Below, one piece after another: positions 17,490 to 25,866 of a DNA stretch of 44,637 nt. A program made the position numbers and the translations under genes. This DNA comes from Cryobacterium frigoriphilum. Its GTDB lineage: Bacteria; Actinomycetota; Actinomycetes; Actinomycetales; Microbacteriaceae. Numbering within the stretch: position 1 is the first letter of the stretch; the number at the start of each line of letters is the position of its first letter. The notes beneath the pieces are model-generated. The model made no database searches. It saw only the letters and a program-made list of their open reading frames with translations, and was not told the origin of the DNA. Location of the stretch: contig NZ_SOHE01000051.1 of NCBI RefSeq assembly GCF_004403305.1, positions 1-44,637 on the forward strand. The letters run 5' to 3'.

Positions 17490-17777
17490 CGGTCGGGGCA
17501 CTCCCCCAGCGAGCGGGCACTCCTTGCAACACGTGCCCGCTCGCCGGGCGAGTGCCGCGAGGGTCGGGCACAGTCGCGGCACTTCTTGCGGCACTCTTCC
17601 CGCACGCGGGCACTCACCCCACAAGCAGGCACTCTTCCGGCGGGAGACGGACCCGTCGCGGCACTCGTTGCGCAAGCGGGCACTCATCCGCCCGGAGACG
17701 GACCCGTCGCGGCACTCACACCGCAAGCGGGCACTCCTTGCAACACGTGCCCGCTCGCCGGGCGAGTGCCGCGAGGG
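17490..17777. repeat. cluster of GGCACTC-type repeats including a 52-bp perfect direct repeat
   Basis: By eye there are nine copies of (C/G)GGCACTC and two inverted GAGTGCCGCGAG copies. A 52-bp segment at 17512-17563 recurs without change at 17726-17777. Within it, AGCGGGCAC pairs with GTGCCCGCT across a loop of about 12 bases. A second direct repeat of 24 bp occurs at 17643-17666 and 17694-17717 (period 51). The words are the same as in 3594-3730, 14 kb away. It is non-coding. Confidence 0.85.
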
Positions 17778-17819
17778 GAAAGGCGCGCGGCGCATCCGCT
17801 CACGGCGCCCGAAACGCGA

Positions 17820-17847
17820 GCAGGGCCCGCCAAATGGCGGGCCCTGC
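17820..17847 (-). terminator. terminator hairpin after sucD
   Basis: A perfect 12-bp stem (GCAGGGCCCGCC, 17820-17831, and GGCGGGCCCTGC, 17836-17847) closes a 4-base loop (AAAT) 26 bases after the sucD stop codon. On the leftward strand only a weak T-rich stretch (CGTTT) follows about eight bases further on. Confidence 0.75.
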
Positions 17848-17872
17848 GGGTTGTGCGTGGTGCGGCTGGTGG

Positions 17873-18772
17873 CTAGACGGCCACTTCGAGCTCGGCCAGG
17901 GCCGCGCGCAGCAGGGTGGCTGCCTCGCTCGGCGTCTTGCCGACCTTGACTCCGGCGGCCTCGAGGGCCTCCTTCTTGCCCTGGGCGGTTCCGGCTCCGT
18001 CGGAGACGATGGCGCCGGCGTGGCCCATGGTCTTGCCTTCGGGGGCGGTGAAGCCGGCCACGTAGCCGATGACCGGCTTCGTGACGTGCGCCTTGATGTA
18101 CTCGGCGGCCTTCTCCTCGGCGTCGCCGCCGATTTCACCGATCATGACGATCGCGAGGGTCTCCGGGTCGTTCTCGAAGGCCTCGAGGGCGTCGATGTGC
18201 GTGGTGCCGATGATGGGGTCGCCACCGATACCGATCGCGGTCGAGAAGCCGAGGTCGCGCAGTTCGTACATCATCTGGTACGTGAGCGTGCCCGACTTGG
18301 AAACGAGGCCGACCGGGCCCTTGCCGGTGATGTTCGCCGGCGTGATGCCGACGAGCGCTTCACCGGGCGTGATGATGCCGGGGCAGTTCGGGCCGATGAT
18401 ACGGGTCTTGTTGCCCTTGGCCTTGGCGTACGCCCAGAACTCGGCGGAGTCCTGAACCGGCACACCCTCGGTGATGATGACGAGCAGCGGAATCTCGGCG
18501 TCGATCGCTTCGATGACGGCGTCCTTGGTGAACACCGGCGGAACGAAGACGATGGAGACGTCGGCGCCGGTCTTCTCGACGGCCTCTTTGACCGTGCCGA
18601 AGACGGGGAGTTCCACGTCGCCGTGCGTGACGGAGGTGCCGGCCTTGCGGGCGTTGACGCCACCGACGACCTGGGTGCCGGCCTTCAGCATGAGGGCGGT
18701 GTGCTTGGTGCCCTCACCTCCGGTGATGCCCTGAACGATGACCTTGGAGTCCTTGTTGAGGAAAATAGACAT
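17873..18772 (-). CDS. sucD: succinyl-CoA synthetase (succinate-CoA ligase) alpha subunit
   Basis: A 299-residue alpha subunit of the TCA-cycle enzyme that makes ATP/GTP from succinyl-CoA. The CoA-binding Rossmann domain begins with [31 protein letters not shown] and [10 protein letters not shown] belong to the ligase domain; the phosphohistidine lies in [20 protein letters not shown] near residue 246. Start ATG 18772 with AGGAAC upstream. sucC precedes it by 35 bases in the same direction, so the two form one operon ended by the hairpin at 17820-17847. Confidence 0.96.
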   Translation of the reverse strand: MSIFLNKDSKVIVQGITGGEGTKHTALMLKAGTQVVGGVNARKAGTSVTHGDVELPVFGTVKEAVEKTGADVSIVFVPPVFTKDAVIEAIDAEIPLLVIITEGVPVQDSAEFWAYAKAKGNKTRIIGPNCPGIITPGEALVGITPANITGKGPVGLVSKSGTLTYQMMYELRDLGFSTAIGIGGDPIIGTTHIDALEAFENDPETLAIVMIGEIGGDAEEKAAEYIKAHVTKPVIGYVAGFTAPEGKTMGHAGAIVSDGAGTAQGKKEALEAAGVKVGKTPSEAATLLRAALAELEVAV

Positions 18773-18787
18773 ATTTTGTTCCTAGTC

Positions 18788-18813
18788 CTTGATCTCGACA
18801 GGCTCGATCAGCG
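18788..18813. repeat. short TCTCGACAGGCTCGATCAGCGG element at the sucC stop codon
   Basis: The sucC-sucD spacer contains an imperfect dyad (TCTCGACA / GGCTCGA) that runs across the sucC stop codon. It resembles the dispersed TCTCGACAAGCTCGACCAGC-type palindromes that I remember from Microbacteriaceae intergenic regions, and is related to the element at 37800-37900. The evidence is similarity by eye only. Confidence 0.35.
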
Positions 18814-19977
18814 GGCCGCGTTGGCGAGTTCGGCGGCCTTGGCGGCGCCCTCGTCCATGCTGGCGGCCAGAGTGACGAGCGGGTGGTTGGCCTCGGCCAG
18901 AATGCGGCGGCCTTCCTCGACGTTGTTGCCGTCGAGGCGCACGACGAGCGGCTTGTTCGCGGCCGTGCCGAGGGTCTCGAGCGCTCCGACGATGCCGGAG
19001 GCAACGGCGTCACACGCGGTGATGCCACCGAAGACGTTGACGAAGACGCTCTTGACCTGGGGGTCGCCCAGAATGACGTCGAGTCCGGCTGCCATGACGG
19101 CGGCGGATGCTCCGCCCCCGATGTCGAGGAAGTTGGCCGGCTTCACGCCGCCGAAGTCTTCGCCGGCGTAGGCGACGACGTCGAGGGTCGACATGACGAG
19201 CCCCGCGCCGTTTCCGATGATGCCGACCTCACCGTCGAGCTTGACGTAGTTGAGTCCGGCGGCCTTGGCCTTGGCCTCGAGCGGGTCGGCGGCGGCAGCG
19301 TCTTCGAGAAGCGCGTGCTTCGGGTGACGGAAGTCGGCGTTCTCGTCGATCGTGACCTTGCCGTCGAGGGCGATGATGTCGCCCTCTTCGGTCAGAACGA
19401 GGGGGTTGACCTCGACGAGCGTCGCGTCTTCACCCTTGAACACGTCGTAGAGCTTGACGAAGACCGGAGCGACCTTGTCAACGAGCTCGGCGGGGAACTT
19501 CGCGTCGATGGCGATCTGCTTCGCAACGGCGAGGTCGATGCCGACCGAGGGGTCGACGGCCGTGTAGGCCAGCGCTTCGGGCTTCTCAACGGCGAGTACT
19601 TCGATCTCCACGCCGCCCTCGTAGCTCGCGAGCGAGAGGTAGGACCGGTTCGACCGGTCCAGCAGCACGGAGAAGTAGAACTCCTGCTTGATGCGGGCTC
19701 CGCCGGCGACCATGACGCGGTGCACGGTGTGGCCCTTGATGTCGAGGCCCAGGATGTCGCGGCCTGCGGCCTCGGCGTCGTCCGGAGTCTTGGCTACCTT
19801 GACGCCGCCGGCCTTGCCGCGGCCGCCAACCTTGACCTGCGCCTTGACGACGACAACGCCGCCGAGCTTCTCGGCCGCGGCACGCACCTCTTCGGGGGTG
19901 TCCGCGATAATGCCCGGTAGTACGGGAACGCCGTACTCCTCAAAGAGGTCTCTGGCTTGGTATTCGTAAAGATCCAC
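18808..19977 (-). CDS. sucC: succinyl-CoA synthetase beta subunit
   Basis: A 389-residue beta subunit with the ATP-grasp domain. It starts [21 protein letters not shown] (standard N-terminus) and contains [16 protein letters not shown], the nucleotide and Mg2+ region [20 protein letters not shown], and the C-terminal ligase domain [11 protein letters not shown] with [14 protein letters not shown] start at GTG 19977, preceded by GGAAGAG; the open frame extends 29 codons upstream, but that part is His/Gln-rich and unrelated to the family. The promoter region contains the dyad shared with icd. Confidence 0.95.
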   Translation of the reverse strand: MDLYEYQARDLFEEYGVPVLPGIIADTPEEVRAAAEKLGGVVVVKAQVKVGGRGKAGGVKVAKTPDDAEAAGRDILGLDIKGHTVHRVMVAGGARIKQEFYFSVLLDRSNRSYLSLASYEGGVEIEVLAVEKPEALAYTAVDPSVGIDLAVAKQIAIDAKFPAELVDKVAPVFVKLYDVFKGEDATLVEVNPLVLTEEGDIIALDGKVTIDENADFRHPKHALLEDAAAADPLEAKAKAAGLNYVKLDGEVGIIGNGAGLVMSTLDVVAYAGEDFGGVKPANFLDIGGGASAAVMAAGLDVILGDPQVKSVFVNVFGGITACDAVASGIVGALETLGTAANKPLVVRLDGNNVEEGRRILAEANHPLVTLAASMDEGAAKAAELANAAR

Positions 19978-20050
19978 GCTGCTCTTCCAATCCGCATCTG
20001 AGCGCTCACGCTGCTTTTGGGGGTGATGGTGGGCAGCCATTGCCGTAAAG

Positions 20051-20068
20051 TAGCTCGACATCAAGACA
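20051..20068 (-). promoter_or_regulatory. inverted repeat operator candidate upstream of sucC (shared with icd)
   Basis: TAGCTCGACATCAAGACA aligns with the icd element TATCTTGACATCGAGATA; the common core CTYGACATCRAG is at 20054-20065. It ends 74 bases upstream of the sucC GTG, nearly the same distance as at icd (66). A TACTTT box at 20052-20047 on the leftward strand abuts it. It is more degenerate than the icd copy. Confidence 0.5.
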
Positions 20069-20164
20069 TACCGACCCTTAGAGACTCTATCGGGTCACGG
20101 TGGCGTGTTGGGTCACCGGTGCAGGCTAGCCACACCTTGCTGGAATCCGACGGGCACAAGTGCT

Positions 20165-20170
20165 TATCTA
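20165..20170 (+). promoter_or_regulatory. -10 box for leaderless transcript of the VIT gene
   Basis: TATCTA lies five bases upstream of the ATG at 20176 and there is no Shine-Dalgarno site. A TTGCTG at 20137-20142 is too far (22-bp spacer) to be a confident -35 element. Confidence 0.4.
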
Positions 20171-20175
20171 GGTTT

Positions 20176-20898
20176 ATGAATTCTGTAGACGACGCCACTG
20201 AAACGCAGTCCGTCGAACCCCATGCTGCGGGCCTGGCCTCCCGGTTGAACTGGCTGCGCGCCGGGGTGCTCGGCGCCAACGACGGCATCGTGTCGGTGGC
20301 CGCGCTCGTGGTGGGCGTGGCGGCGGCAACGACCGACGCATCCGTCATCTTGATCGCCGGCGTGGCCGCCCTGCTCGCCGGCGCGATCTCAATGGCCCTC
20401 GGCGAATACGTGTCGGTGAGCAGCCAGCGCGACTCCGAGCGTGCCCTGATCGCCAAGGAGACCTGGGAACTCGAAAACGAGCCGGAAGAAGAGCTCGCCG
20501 AGCTGGCCGGTTTCTACGAACAGAAGGGGCTGACCCCCGAGACCGCACGGCAGGTCGCGATCGAGCTCACCGACCATGACGCCCTCGCCGCGCACCTCGA
20601 GGTGGAGCTGCACATCACCGCGGAAGACGTCTCGAACCCCTGGACGGCTGCGTACGCGTCCGCGATCGCCTTCACCGTCGGTGCGGCCCTGCCGCTGCTC
20701 GCGGTGCTGCTGCCGCCGGCCGAATGGCGCGTTCCGGCGACGTTCGTGGCCGTGCTGGTCGCTCTCGTGATCACCGGCTGGCTCAGCGCCTACCTCGGCA
20801 ACAGTCCGAAACCACGCGCGATCGCCCGCATCGTGATCGGCGGACTGCTCGCCCTCGCCGTGACCTACCTCATCGGCGGGCTGCTGGGCGGCGCATAG
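20176..20898 (+). CDS. VIT1/CCC1 family transporter (iron/manganese)
   Basis: A 240-residue membrane protein with five predicted helices. The conserved first helix motif is GANDGIVSVAALVVGVAAA, followed by GAISMALGEYVSVSSQRDSERA; between helices 2 and 3 there is a Glu-rich cytoplasmic segment (ENEPEEELAELAGFYEQKGL ... HDALAAHLEVEL), which in VIT1 forms the metal-binding domain (family knowledge). It probably exports Fe2+/Mn2+ from the cytosol. Start ATG 20176. The gene is divergent from sucC and is followed after 25 bases by a DUF3054 gene. Confidence 0.9.
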   Translation: MNSVDDATETQSVEPHAAGLASRLNWLRAGVLGANDGIVSVAALVVGVAAATTDASVILIAGVAALLAGAISMALGEYVSVSSQRDSERALIAKETWELENEPEEELAELAGFYEQKGLTPETARQVAIELTDHDALAAHLEVELHITAEDVSNPWTAAYASAIAFTVGAALPLLAVLLPPAEWRVPATFVAVLVALVITGWLSAYLGNSPKPRAIARIVIGGLLALAVTYLIGGLLGGA

Positions 20899-20910
20899 GG
20901 TGACGCGGCG

Positions 20911-20916
20911 TAGGGT
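20911..20916 (+). promoter_or_regulatory. -10 box for leaderless transcript of the DUF3054 gene
   Basis: TAGGGT is seven bases upstream of the ATG at 20924 and no Shine-Dalgarno is present. The same TAGGGTGA word also occurs 16 bases earlier, across the stop codon of the VIT gene. Confidence 0.4.
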
Positions 20917-20923
20917 GAGCGCT

Positions 20924-21334
20924 ATGACCACACCTCGTCTGCCCGCGCTCGCCCTGCTGACCGACGCGGTGCTCGTGACCGCGTTCGTACTGATCGGGCG
21001 GGCGAGCCACAGCGAAGGACTGCTCGGCACCCTCGTCACCCTCTGGCCTTTTCTCGTCGCCCTCCTCGGCGGCTGGCTGATGACCCGCGCCTGGCGGGCG
21101 CCGCTCAGCATTGTCTGGACCGGCCTCGGCGTCTGGGCGGCCACGGTCGTGCTGGGCCTTGTGCTGCGGGTCGCGAATGGCCAGGGTGTGCAGCTCTCGT
21201 TCATGATCGTGACGACGATCGTGCTCGGCGTGTTTCTGCTCGGCTGGCGCGGTGTCGTGCTGCTCATCGCCCGCGCGCGCACCCGCCGCGCCGGTCTGCT
21301 GGCCGCAGCGAAGCGGATGTCCACCGCCGGCTGA
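20924..21334 (+). CDS. DUF3054 family membrane protein
   Basis: A 136-residue protein with four transmembrane helices. The pattern DAVLVTAFVLIGRASHSEG, LWPFLVALLGGWLM, GVWAATVVLGLVLR and LSFMIVTTIVLGVFLLGWR fits the DUF3054 family, which is found mainly in actinobacteria and haloarchaea; its function is unknown. I choose ATG 20924 instead of the earlier in-frame start at 20900, which would fall two bases after the VIT stop and add a non-conserved MTRRRVSA. Confidence 0.82.
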   Translation: MTTPRLPALALLTDAVLVTAFVLIGRASHSEGLLGTLVTLWPFLVALLGGWLMTRAWRAPLSIVWTGLGVWAATVVLGLVLRVANGQGVQLSFMIVTTIVLGVFLLGWRGVVLLIARARTRRAGLLAAAKRMSTAG

Positions 21335-21412
21335 TCGCGCCACCCACCCTAGACGGTCCCCAACGCCGGGAGTATTCTCAGCGCATCCGCAGGCCGTCGA
21401 CAGGTGGTTCTC

Positions 21413-24400
21413 ATGAACGCGTCAGTTCCCTCTGCAGCTCAGCCCTCCGCAGCTCAGCCCTCAGAACCGCAGGGCCCGGCACCCGAAATTCTCGAGTTGC
21501 GCATCCACGGCATCAAGAACACCACTCCGGCCGAGATGCTCGGGGTCGAACAGGTCGACCAGGTCGAACGCGCGACCGGCGACGACCTCGGTGCCTTTTG
21601 GGTCGAGAAGTCACCACCAGCGCAGCGCCGCACCCGCCGGGAGGCCTACTCGTGGGGCAACATGGCCCGCTCGGGTGGCGGTCCGCTGGCGATGATCGGC
21701 ACCCTGTTCGTGCACATCGGCTGGTTACTGATCCTGCCGTTCGGCCTGTGCAACGTCGCCTACTGGACCCGCCGCATCCCGAGAACTCAGCCGGCGACGA
21801 GCTGGAACGGCGGTCGCGGAGCACCGACCCTGCGGCTGTTTGCTCTCGGCCTGACCCTCATCTACGTGACGGCCCTCGCCTCCGTGAGCCTCGACCTGAT
21901 CGGCGTGCAGTGTTATCCGCAGGCCGGATCCGTCTGCAGCCAGCTGCCCGCGGTCTTCGACGCGCTCGCGGACCTGTCGCGCGGCCAACGGCTGGCGCTG
22001 CTCACGCTCATCCCGCTCGGCATCATGCTGTTGCTCTACGCGGTCTCGCACCGTGCCCGGGTGGAATACGAGCCCAATATTGCACGACTGGCAGAACCAC
22101 TCACGGGTGGCGCGTCGGCCGAGGGAACCCCCGTCGCCCCGGTACTTCCTGACACGACGGTGCTGCCGGGTGCGACGGTGCTGCCGGGTGCGACGGTGCT
22201 TCCTGATACGACGGTGCTGCCGGATGCTTCGGCCGACGCGGCGCCGGAACCCTCGGCCGGGGATGCGCCGTCGGGCACGCCCCTGCTGGCTCGGGCCGAA
22301 TTCTGGGTGCAGGCCCGCGTCGCCGCGACGACGGAACGACTGCACCTCGCCGCGGTGCTGCTGCTGCTCGCATTGCTGCTGGCGAGTGACCGCGTTTACG
22401 TGAGCATCGAGCAGCGACAGCTGCCCCAATTCGATCCGGTCGCGGCCCTCGTCACCGCGCCCATCGGATCGGTCTGCCTCGGACTGGCCGTGGTCGGCCT
22501 CGCCCTGGTGATCATCCTCACGGGGCGGGCCTCCACGACGGAGCCTGACCGAGTGCTCGTGCGACGCCGCATAGCCGGCTGGCTCCTGGCGGGCTCGGCG
22601 GTTCTGCTGCTCGCCACCGGTCTCTCCAGCATTGCCGATCCGGCAGCGTTGATGCCGCTCGCCGCGGACGCTGCGCAGCCGGTTCGCGTCGTCGGGCTCG
22701 AGGCCGCTCCCACCCTTCTCGCGGGGGTGCTGCTCGGACTGAGTGTCGCAGCACTCGGCTGGCGCCGGGGCGTTCCCATGCGACTCTCGCTCCTGGTTCT
22801 GCTGATCGCCCTCGGTTTCATGGTCGTGGGTCGCACGCTGAGCGAGGGTCAGCAGATCATCGCCCCCGCGGCGGTTCCGTATTACGTCGCGGCGGCCGCT
22901 CTGGTGGTGGTGGAGCTGGTACTGGTGCTGGTGTATCCGCTCGGCCCGAACCGTGCCGCCCGACGCGCCCGGTTCGCCTATCAGGGCTGGCTCGGCATGG
23001 GCCCGGGCGTGGTCATGCTGCTCGCGCTCGGCGTCGCGATGACGCTCGCCAGCCTCGTCGTGGTGGGCTTCGCGGCCTACCTCGCGATTCCGTTCACACC
23101 CGCCCCGACGGGGGGACTGCGCAGCGTCGAAGACTTTCCACTGATCGTGCCACCGGCCTACGTCGAGTTCGGCGTCGTTCTGCTCGGCATCCTGTTGGTC
23201 TTTCTCGTCTTCACGGCGGCGACACTCGTGCCGCAGATGACCCGGCTGTTCCGGCTCAGTACGCCTCGGCTCATCCGTGACGGCAACGTCACGGACCCCG
23301 GCGAGCAGATTGCTCCGCTGCCGGGCTATGGTCAGGCTGGTGGTCCCCCGGTCGAACATTCGACCGACCGTATCAATCTGCGAGCACTCAAGGCGCGCCG
23401 TTTAGCGGCCCTCACCCAACGCGGAGAGCCGCTGCTCGGTTTTCTGGCGGCGACCATCGGCGTGGGACTCGCGGTGACCGTGGTTCTGCGAATCCCCGAG
23501 GCGTCGGCTCTTGCGACGGCCTCGACTGCGCCGCCCGAATGGATCACCGCCTTCACGCTCGCCGCACCGACCATTGCGATCGGCATCCTGTCGGCGAGCG
23601 CGCTGACCGCCGTCGGCCTGATCGCACTCAACGCGCTGACCAAGACGGAGCGGCCGCTGGGCCTGCTCTGGGATCTGATCTGTTTTCTGCCGCGGGCGGG
23701 GCATCCGTTTGGGCCGCCCTGCTATTCCGACCGCGTGGTACCCGAGCTGAACTCGCGGGTGCGGGCCTGGCTCGAACCCGAGGGAACACCGCGACCGCAG
23801 CGCCGCGTCATTCTGTCGGCGCACAGCCTCGGGGCCGTGCTCGCGGTGTCGACGGTCTTCGCACACGTCGCCCGCACAGCCGCCGACCAGCCGATCGCTG
23901 GCGCTGCCGACGGTGATACCGACTCCGCGCCTCGCATCGGACTGGTGACCTACGGCACGCAGTTGCGTGCCTATTTCGGCCGGTTCTTTCCCGAGCTGCT
24001 GGGCCCCGACGTGCTCGGCACCCGACCCTGCCGGGCGCCGCGCCTGTTTGGCGGCGACCCGTGGCTGCGTCAGGTGCTCGCCGATGAACAGGATGAGGGC
24101 ACGACGGCACCGCAGAGCCCCGGCAGCCTGCGAGCGGTGCTCACTCCACCGCAAGCGGATGCTGTGCCGCCGGCTCCGTTCTGGATCAGCCTCTGGCGCC
24201 GCACCGATTTTCTCGGTTTTCCGGTCAACAGCTACGCGGCCAATGTCATTGACCGCGGGGCAAGCGAGATCGAGCCGAAGACCTACCTGTTCGCCATCGC
24301 GACCCACGGCAGATATCCCGACGTCGCCCAGTACAGCGGCGCAGTCGACGATCTGCTCGGCCGGATGCTGCCCGAAACCGTCTCAGTGCCGCCGACGGCG

Positions 24401-24556
24401 CCCGCGGCCACCGTGTCCACGACGTCTTCTGCGACCGTCGCAGAAACTGTCGCAGAAACTGTCGCTGAGACGGAGGCCGGGACAGTCACCGTCACCGTCA
24501 CGGTCACCGAGACAGTCACCGAGACGGTGACGAGAAAGTACGGCTACACAGACTGA
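21413..24556 (+). CDS. large polytopic membrane protein with lipase-like motifs
   Basis: A 1047-residue protein. It opens with LELRIHGIKNTTPAEMLG (HG oxyanion-hole-like motif), then about 12 membrane helices, and in the C-terminal soluble part RVILSAHSLGAVLAVSTVFAHVA, a G/A-H-S-L-G nucleophile elbow. I recall actinobacterial membrane proteins with an N-terminal LRVHGVSGTPPE motif and the same GHSLG; their function is unknown to me. Two low-complexity inserts are lineage-specific: five LPxxTV hexapeptides (about residues 245-273) and a Thr/Val/Glu tail of more than 35 residues ending TETVTRKYGYTD. The ATG at 21413 has AGGTGG six bases upstream; a GTG three codons earlier is an alternative. Confidence 0.8.
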   Translation: MNASVPSAAQPSAAQPSEPQGPAPEILELRIHGIKNTTPAEMLGVEQVDQVERATGDDLGAFWVEKSPPAQRRTRREAYSWGNMARSGGGPLAMIGTLFVHIGWLLILPFGLCNVAYWTRRIPRTQPATSWNGGRGAPTLRLFALGLTLIYVTALASVSLDLIGVQCYPQAGSVCSQLPAVFDALADLSRGQRLALLTLIPLGIMLLLYAVSHRARVEYEPNIARLAEPLTGGASAEGTPVAPVLPDTTVLPGATVLPGATVLPDTTVLPDASADAAPEPSAGDAPSGTPLLARAEFWVQARVAATTERLHLAAVLLLLALLLASDRVYVSIEQRQLPQFDPVAALVTAPIGSVCLGLAVVGLALVIILTGRASTTEPDRVLVRRRIAGWLLAGSAVLLLATGLSSIADPAALMPLAADAAQPVRVVGLEAAPTLLAGVLLGLSVAALGWRRGVPMRLSLLVLLIALGFMVVGRTLSEGQQIIAPAAVPYYVAAAALVVVELVLVLVYPLGPNRAARRARFAYQGWLGMGPGVVMLLALGVAMTLASLVVVGFAAYLAIPFTPAPTGGLRSVEDFPLIVPPAYVEFGVVLLGILLVFLVFTAATLVPQMTRLFRLSTPRLIRDGNVTDPGEQIAPLPGYGQAGGPPVEHSTDRINLRALKARRLAALTQRGEPLLGFLAATIGVGLAVTVVLRIPEASALATASTAPPEWITAFTLAAPTIAIGILSASALTAVGLIALNALTKTERPLGLLWDLICFLPRAGHPFGPPCYSDRVVPELNSRVRAWLEPEGTPRPQRRVILSAHSLGAVLAVSTVFAHVARTAADQPIAGAADGDTDSAPRIGLVTYGTQLRAYFGRFFPELLGPDVLGTRPCRAPRLFGGDPWLRQVLADEQDEGTTAPQSPGSLRAVLTPPQADAVPPAPFWISLWRRTDFLGFPVNSYAANVIDRGASEIEPKTYLFAIATHGRYPDVAQYSGAVDDLLGRMLPETVSVPPTAPAATVSTTSSATVAETVAETVAETEAGTVTVTVTVTETVTETVTRKYGYTD
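22145..22231 (+). repeat. 18-bp coding tandem repeat (LPDTTV / LPGATV)
   Basis: Four full 18-bp units and a partial fifth encode LPDTTV, LPGATV, LPGATV, LPDTTV, LPDAS in a loop between predicted membrane helices. The units are in frame, so copy-number change would keep the reading frame. Confidence 0.85.
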
Positions 24557-24567
24557 GCGGCGGCGGG

Positions 24568-24582
24568 AGGCGGCATCCGCCT
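24568..24582. terminator. small hairpin between convergent genes
   Basis: AGGCGG (24568-24573) and CCGCCT (24577-24582) form a 6-bp stem with a 3-base loop in the 32-base gap between the large membrane protein gene and the reductase gene. No T run follows on either strand. Confidence 0.3.
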
Positions 24583-24588
24583 GGCGAA

Positions 24589-25245
24589 CTAGACGAGAAC
24601 GTTGACGGCGGTGTTCCAGTTGAACGAGGCGTGGGCCGGGTTGACCTGCAGGGTCATGATGAGCAGCTGGAAGCCCTCGAGTTCGCGGGCGCGGCGCAGC
24701 GGGCCGACGTCGAGGGGGCGCAGGGCAGCATCCGTCACGAACGAGGCGACAGCGTCCTTGGCGCTCTGCGACTCGCCGGCGATGAAGACGTCGAGCGGCG
24801 TGCCATCAACGGCGCCGGCGGCGAGCGGGCCCGCGAAGGTCGTGTTGAACGCCTTGACGATGTTCACGCCGGGGGCGGCGAGCTCGGCGAGTTCCTCGGC
24901 GGCGGAGGTACCCGGCGCGACCGTGAGGGAGTCGAAGGTGGCAAAGTCGATGGGGTTGCTGATGTCGATCACGGTCTTGCCGACGAGGGCCGATCCGAGA
25001 CCGACAACCAGTTCGCGGGCGGCGTCGTACGGCACCGCGAGCACGACGATGTCGCCAGCCAGCTCGCCGGCGAACGGCAGGGCGATCGCTGCGCTGGTGA
25101 CGGATGCACCGAGCTCTGTCGCGAGCGCGGCCGCCGTGGTCTCATCCCGGCTCAGAATCTGCACGGCGCGACCGGCTGCGACGGCGCGGGTTGCAATGCC
25201 GCGGGCCATGTTGCCGCTGCCGATGATGGTGATGGTGTCAGTCAT
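24589..25245 (-). CDS. F420/NADP-oxidoreductase-type NAD(P)-binding reductase
   Basis: A 218-residue Rossmann protein. It begins TITIIGSGNMARGIATRAVAAG (GxGxMA, dinucleotide-binding), then ILSRDE at the end of beta-2, VVLAVPYDAARELV and DISNPIDF, and ends with a helical domain GPLRRARELEGFQLLIM. This arrangement matches NADPH:F420 oxidoreductase (Fno)-like proteins, many of which act on other substrates. Arg near beta-2 suggests NADP. Its promoter lies in the 92-bp divergent region shared with the MarR gene, and it is the probable target of that regulator. ATG 25245 with GAGGAAAAGAG upstream. Confidence 0.85.
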   Translation of the reverse strand: MTDTITIIGSGNMARGIATRAVAAGRAVQILSRDETTAAALATELGASVTSAAIALPFAGELAGDIVVLAVPYDAARELVVGLGSALVGKTVIDISNPIDFATFDSLTVAPGTSAAEELAELAAPGVNIVKAFNTTFAGPLAAGAVDGTPLDVFIAGESQSAKDAVASFVTDAALRPLDVGPLRRARELEGFQLLIMTLQVNPAHASFNWNTAVNVLV

Positions 25246-25337
25246 GGGATTCTCTTTTCCTCGGAATTTGGTTGAAGCAACAACTAAAACCTAGAGCACT
25301 TTGGTTGAAGCGTCAAGTTACCGGGTAGAATTCGTGA
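25246..25337. promoter_or_regulatory. divergent promoter region with paired MarR operator candidates
   Basis: TTTGGTTGAAGC occurs at 25267-25278 and again at 25300-25311 (33-base spacing, about three helical turns). Each is continued by a short dyad (GTTG-AAG-CAAC; TTGA-AGCG-TCAA). On the leftward strand TTGACG (25316-25311), a 17-base spacer and TAGGTT (25293-25288) form a good promoter for the reductase; the second repeat overlaps its -35 and the first lies just after the expected start point. On the rightward strand TAGAAT (25326-25331), six bases before the MarR ATG, gives a leaderless start. Confidence 0.6.
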
Positions 25338-25844
25338 ATGGACGACACCTCGACCCCCGAACCGCGCTGGCTCAACGACGAGGAGCGCACCGCCTGGCTC
25401 CGACTGATCGCGGTCACGATGTTGCTGCCGAGCCGACTCGAATCCGAACTCAAGCGCGACGCCGGACTCAGTCACTTCGAGTACTACGTGCTCGCGATGA
25501 TCTCCGAGACCCCCGAGCGCGCCCTGCTGCTGACCGAGGTCGCGGCCCGCACCAACGCCTCCCTCTCACGCCTGTCCCACGTGGTCGGGCGGCTCGAGAC
25601 ACAGGGATTTCTCTCGCGCTGCACCTCCCCCACCGACGGCCGGGCCTCGCTGGCCCGCCTCACCGAGGCCGGCTGGGCGAAGGTCGTGGCGAGCGCTCCC
25701 GGCCACGTCGAGGAGGTGCGCACGGTCGTCTTCGACTCCCTGCACGACGGCCAGGTCGAACAGCTCAGCGCAATCTGCGCTCAACTGCTTGGCGCCCTCG
25801 ACCCGCAGCACGTGCTGCTCGGACTCGGCGAGCGCCTGCCCTAA
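25338..25844 (+). CDS. MarR family transcriptional regulator
   Basis: A 168-residue winged-helix repressor. The helix-turn-helix lies in LLTEVAARTNASLSRLSHVVGRLETQGFLSR (residues about 65-95), with the wing SPTDGRASLARLTEAG after it; flanking helices form the dimer interface. It is transcribed divergently from the reductase and almost certainly controls that gene and itself. TAGAAT is six bases upstream of the ATG without a Shine-Dalgarno, so the mRNA is probably leaderless. The inducer is unknown. Confidence 0.92.
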   Translation: MDDTSTPEPRWLNDEERTAWLRLIAVTMLLPSRLESELKRDAGLSHFEYYVLAMISETPERALLLTEVAARTNASLSRLSHVVGRLETQGFLSRCTSPTDGRASLARLTEAGWAKVVASAPGHVEEVRTVVFDSLHDGQVEQLSAICAQLLGALDPQHVLLGLGERLP

Positions 25845-25866
25845 ACGATCTCCGCCGTACGATCCC

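Larger units (their letters stand above)
17402..17872. other. gene-free intergenic region packed with GGCACTC repeats
   Basis: There is no gene in these 471 bases. They contain the promoter of DUF6350 at the left end, a cluster of short repeats and the sucCD terminator at the right end, each listed separately. Confidence 0.6.

Noticed and set aside
17402..17683. N-terminal extension of the DUF6350 protein
   Set aside because: The extension reads through the GGCACTC repeat cluster and is Cys/Arg-rich; the first membrane helix begins right after ATG 17401.
19978..20064. N-terminal extension of SucC
   Set aside because: It is His/Gln/Arg-rich and absent from the family; the region instead carries the promoter and the shared dyad.
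21725..23359. 544-residue open frame opposite the large membrane protein
   Set aside because: It is rich in Arg, His, Gln and Asp, which is typical of antisense to hydrophobic codons; no motif is seen.
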